This document shows, piece by piece, positions 62,401 to 64,000 of a DNA stretch of 64,000 nt (position 1 is the first letter of the stretch; the number at the start of each line of letters is the position of its first letter). The notes under the pieces are model-generated. The model had not been told where the DNA came from. It worked only from the letters and a program-made list of their open reading frames with translations, and made no database searches. Made by a program: the position numbers and the translations under genes. This stretch comes from an uncultured Olsenella sp. (GTDB taxonomy: Bacteria; Actinomycetota; Coriobacteriia; Coriobacteriales; Atopobiaceae), in the NCBI GenBank assembly GCA_949287905.1, contig CASEHX010000016.1, positions 79,503 to 143,502 on the forward strand, written 5' to 3'.

Positions 62401-64000
62401 CAAGAACGCCCCGCGTCTCGACAAGCTCGTCATCACCTACACCGGCGAGGTTCCCGTGACCGAGGCCGATCCCCAGACGAACATCGCCCTCAGCAAGGAC
62501 GCCGCCGCAAGCTCCCGCGAGGACAACCTCGAGCGTCTTGACGCCACCAACGTCACCGATGGCAACAAGACCGACAAGGACAACGGCCGCTGGGCGCACC
62601 AGCCCGACGAGAAGCCCGCGTGGGTCTACGTCGACCTCGGCGCCAACTACGACGTCCAGACGGTCCGCCTCTTCTGGGAGACCCGCAAGCCCACCGACTA
62701 CGAGGTCCAGTTCGCGCTGAACGGCGCCGACCCGACCAAGGAGTCCTCGTGGAAGACGGTCGCGGAGCTCGGTCAGCCCGCCGAGAAGACGGTTGACGTC
62801 GTCCTCGACGAGGCTCAGGCTGCGCGCTACGTCCGCGTCCTCATCAACGACTACGTTTCCCAGGATCCCGACGGCGCCGGCAACTGGAACAACACCTCCC
62901 TCTACGAGATCGAGGTCTACGGCGGCAAACTCGAGGCTGAGGTCAACTATGACGCGCTCAACGCCGCCATCGCCGAGGCCAAGGCCCTGACCGAGTCCGA
63001 CTACACGGCCGACTCCTGGTCCGCCCTCCAGACGGCGCTGACTGCCGCCGAGGCTGCGCTCGATTCTGACGACCAGTCTGAGGTTGACGACGCTGCCAAG
63101 GCTCTTGAGCAGGCCATCGCCGACCTCGTCGAAGCCACCGAGCCCGAGCCCTCTGACGGCAAGTACACCGCTGAGAACCCGTTCGTGTTCCCCACAGAGG
63201 GCGAGACCGCCACGCTCGAGTTCGAGTACGGCACCATCCACGACGTCTCCAACTCCGCTGACGGCAACGGCCAGTGGAAGGCCGAGGTCATGGAGGACGC
63301 CGCCACCGGCACCACGCTCATCAACTCGCTGAACGACGGCGACTCCCTTGAGGTTCCGTTCACCGTCGCGACGCCCGGCACCTACAAGGCGACCCTCCAC
63401 TACTCGAGCGGCTCCTCCACCAATACTCTGACCTGGTCCGACGAGAGCGGCATCGTCACCTCCGGCCAGCAGGTCGCCGGCGCTGACGACGAGGCCGCGG
63501 CCATCCACACGGTCGAGTTCGAGATTGTCGTCACCAAGGCCGGCAGCTCCACGCTCGTCTTCGCGCCGCCCTCGGGCCTCAACGCCCCGCGCCTGGACAA
63601 GCTCGTGATCACCCTCGAGAAGGGCACCGAGCCCGAGCCCAGCGAGCCCGACTACGCCGCGCTCAACGCCGCCATCGATGCCGCCGAGAAGCTCGTCGAG
63701 TCCGACTACACGGCCGACTCCTGGGCCAAGGTCGAGTCCGCCCTCGCCGACGCGAAGGCCGCCCTCGAGTCCACCGACCAGGGTGAGGTCAACGCCGCAG
63801 CCGAGGCCCTGAACGACGCGATCGACGCGCTCGTCGAGGCCGAGGAGCCGGTGACCGTCGACAAGAGCAAGCTCCAGGCCGAGGTTGACAAGTCCGCGTC
63901 CCTGGTTGAGTCCGACTACACGGCCTCGACATGGGCCGACTACCAGAAGGCCCTCGAGATTGCCAAGGCTGTCCTCGCCCACGACGGGGCAACGCAGGAC
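59429..64000 (+). CDS. Secreted GH29-type alpha-L-fucosidase, truncated by the window edge
   Basis: The frame is open from the ATG at 59429 to the window end: 1524 residues with no stop. A signal peptide (about 1-35, cleavage AFA-AD) leads into a GH29 domain (about 45-395). HFGPNTFANIEWGESYG and AKHHDGFCIWQSEYTDYDM are typical, and D240 in EVWMDGA is the likely nucleophile. F5/8C-like modules lie at about 403-550 and 1017-1168. A jelly-roll region (about 553-673) and a Calx-beta-like domain (about 673-788) also follow. Two near-copies of an unnamed ~155-residue module (853-1008, 1245-1400) alternate with FIVAR repeats. It likely removes fucose from host glycans. Confidence 0.87.
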   Translation, partial: MRDTRTRRRPLRVALAATAAALAFALVGTGVAFAADDGYVTDADLTGTAAAAPAQNETLPNDGQLEYQRDSFAAFCHFGPNTFANIEWGESYGNGMPEAYEYMNELSSFDADGYVKMIKDAGFSRLVVTAKHHDGFCIWQSEYTDYDMEKVTNYKNGEGDILADLSEACSKYDIDMGLYLSPWDINAPSYGYGPGETVGEIGTSTDTDVNYNEYYVKQLEEILGNDKYGNKGKFVEVWMDGAKGSGANAQVYDYTRWANTIHELESENCIIFQCAQHTGVRWIGNENGTSVSTATDELWSPVKLNSAGTDYDPNTQGGVQVGYADGDLWTVPEADARITSGWFWGPNKSTPKSLEDLSAMYFNSIGHGATLLINIPPNDQGTVDSQIKARVEEFASNIKMSFDDNLATGGTAKATSAYENDATYGPGNVLDGDKDTFWCADDSENQSLIVELGEKQTFDIVSIEEAIQNGQRIDSFKVSYRTDDGSWKEFGSGATIGSKRLVRAAEVSSDAIKIEFGIDEVFSGEQALAQITEVGVYKASPAFEIPTPIPTGLTAIDNTEMTKGGSWTNESISSCYEGTSQWTSNTSSTLTFTFTGTQFNIVGTADPGHGTMGVKIDDGEVIQVATNNVSARNTSALLYSSDTLENKEHTVVISVIKGAVGIDAAAFLPEGMTMVDFETAAFTMDEDSAYELTLRRIGDTSQELTVNVGFEPGTATQDHFDTAAKQVTFAAGQDEATVTVSTRRVTEGEQSSGSADGDRQFYVSLALDVDDVIGGFSDVVTVTITDVDQDLDEVIAKAEAVDTDNYTAASVAALNDALEAARAAYKNADVSAAEVRAAMEALQDAIDNLAAANNYTEEDPFLFPYSDEPATLEFELGQLKDVTNSADSNGKWPAQVWVDTATGITAINSLNDGDSLSVPFRATYAGTYKAVLTYSSGSPTNELSWSDANGVIEGGSRVAGASDASQWHEVEFDIVVTEAGSSTLVFAPPAGKNAPRLDKLVITYTGEVPVTEADPQTNIALSKDAAASSREDNLERLDATNVTDGNKTDKDNGRWAHQPDEKPAWVYVDLGANYDVQTVRLFWETRKPTDYEVQFALNGADPTKESSWKTVAELGQPAEKTVDVVLDEAQAARYVRVLINDYVSQDPDGAGNWNNTSLYEIEVYGGKLEAEVNYDALNAAIAEAKALTESDYTADSWSALQTALTAAEAALDSDDQSEVDDAAKALEQAIADLVEATEPEPSDGKYTAENPFVFPTEGETATLEFEYGTIHDVSNSADGNGQWKAEVMEDAATGTTLINSLNDGDSLEVPFTVATPGTYKATLHYSSGSSTNTLTWSDESGIVTSGQQVAGADDEAAAIHTVEFEIVVTKAGSSTLVFAPPSGLNAPRLDKLVITLEKGTEPEPSEPDYAALNAAIDAAEKLVESDYTADSWAKVESALADAKAALESTDQGEVNAAAEALNDAIDALVEAEEPVTVDKSKLQAEVDKSASLVESDYTASTWADYQKALEIAKAVLAHDGATQD

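Noticed and set aside
59252..63982. A 1576-codon open frame on the minus strand opposite the fucosidase
   Set aside because: The translation is a GC-driven Gly/Val/Leu/Asp-rich sequence without family motifs. The plus frame from 59429 has GH29 motifs and no stop to the window edge.

Overview
This 64 kb window is high-GC chromosomal DNA from an actinobacterium, most likely class Coriobacteriia and probably an Olsenella/Atopobium-type member of Atopobiaceae. The placement is inferred from gene content, order and codon bias; I could not run a search. Supporting signs are actinobacterial SOS boxes (GAAC-N4-GTTC) at recA and lexA, a GarA-like FHA gene beside an FtsR-like MerR gene, spoVS between rny and miaB, and large wall-anchored host-glycan hydrolases. 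No phage genes, transposase or CRISPR array were seen.

Region 1 (1-9845, plus strand) is housekeeping: the end of pgsA, a cinA-type amidase, recA-recX, rny, an orphan GHKL ATPase, spoVS and the tRNA-modification/ribosome run miaB-miaA-hflX. Region 2 (9857-18600) holds an acyltransferase-like membrane protein, lexA divergent from a YneA-like LysM protein with three SOS-box-like sites between them, nrdR-dut, two NCS2 nucleobase permeases, trxB and a CLC antiporter. Region 3 (18600-26341, minus strand) has apt, ftsR, garA, ridA, a GcvT-like protein with a second PgsA paralogue, an M20 peptidase, serA-serC and tRNA-Pro.

Region 4 (26400-31443) is more accessory. It has a DUF3737 / alpha-beta hydrolase / Cys-rich small protein operon divergent from a LysR gene, an isochorismatase-like hydrolase, an MGMT-like protein and a flavodoxin. 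Two large non-coding inverted repeats lie here. Region 5 (31444-36477) is a 1677-residue secreted, probably wall-anchored GH31 glycosidase. Region 6 (36869-56115, minus strand) is a dense core block: uup-like ABC-F, nfo, coaBC, a coiled-coil/zinc-ribbon protein, cysteine desulfurase, rpe, plsY, der, a DUF512 radical-SAM protein, ispH, plsC, cmk, a phosphatase, rluB, scpB, scpA, an M50 protease, a second ABC-F and a VOC protein. Region 7 (56244-64000) has a serine hydrolase plus dipeptide epimerase, tRNA-Val and tRNA-Ala, and a GH29-type alpha-L-fucosidase that runs off the window edge. The two glycosidases imply foraging on fucosylated or otherwise capped host glycans such as mucin.

The most unusual non-coding signal is a facing pair of long hairpins upstream of der (45419-45630). 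Their loops and core are conserved while their stems differ but still pair, which suggests a structured element under selection. Other notable signals are a 197-bp imperfect inverted repeat upstream of the MGMT-like gene, two competing hairpins in the leader of the DUF512 gene, and an orphan GHKL ATPase between rny and spoVS.
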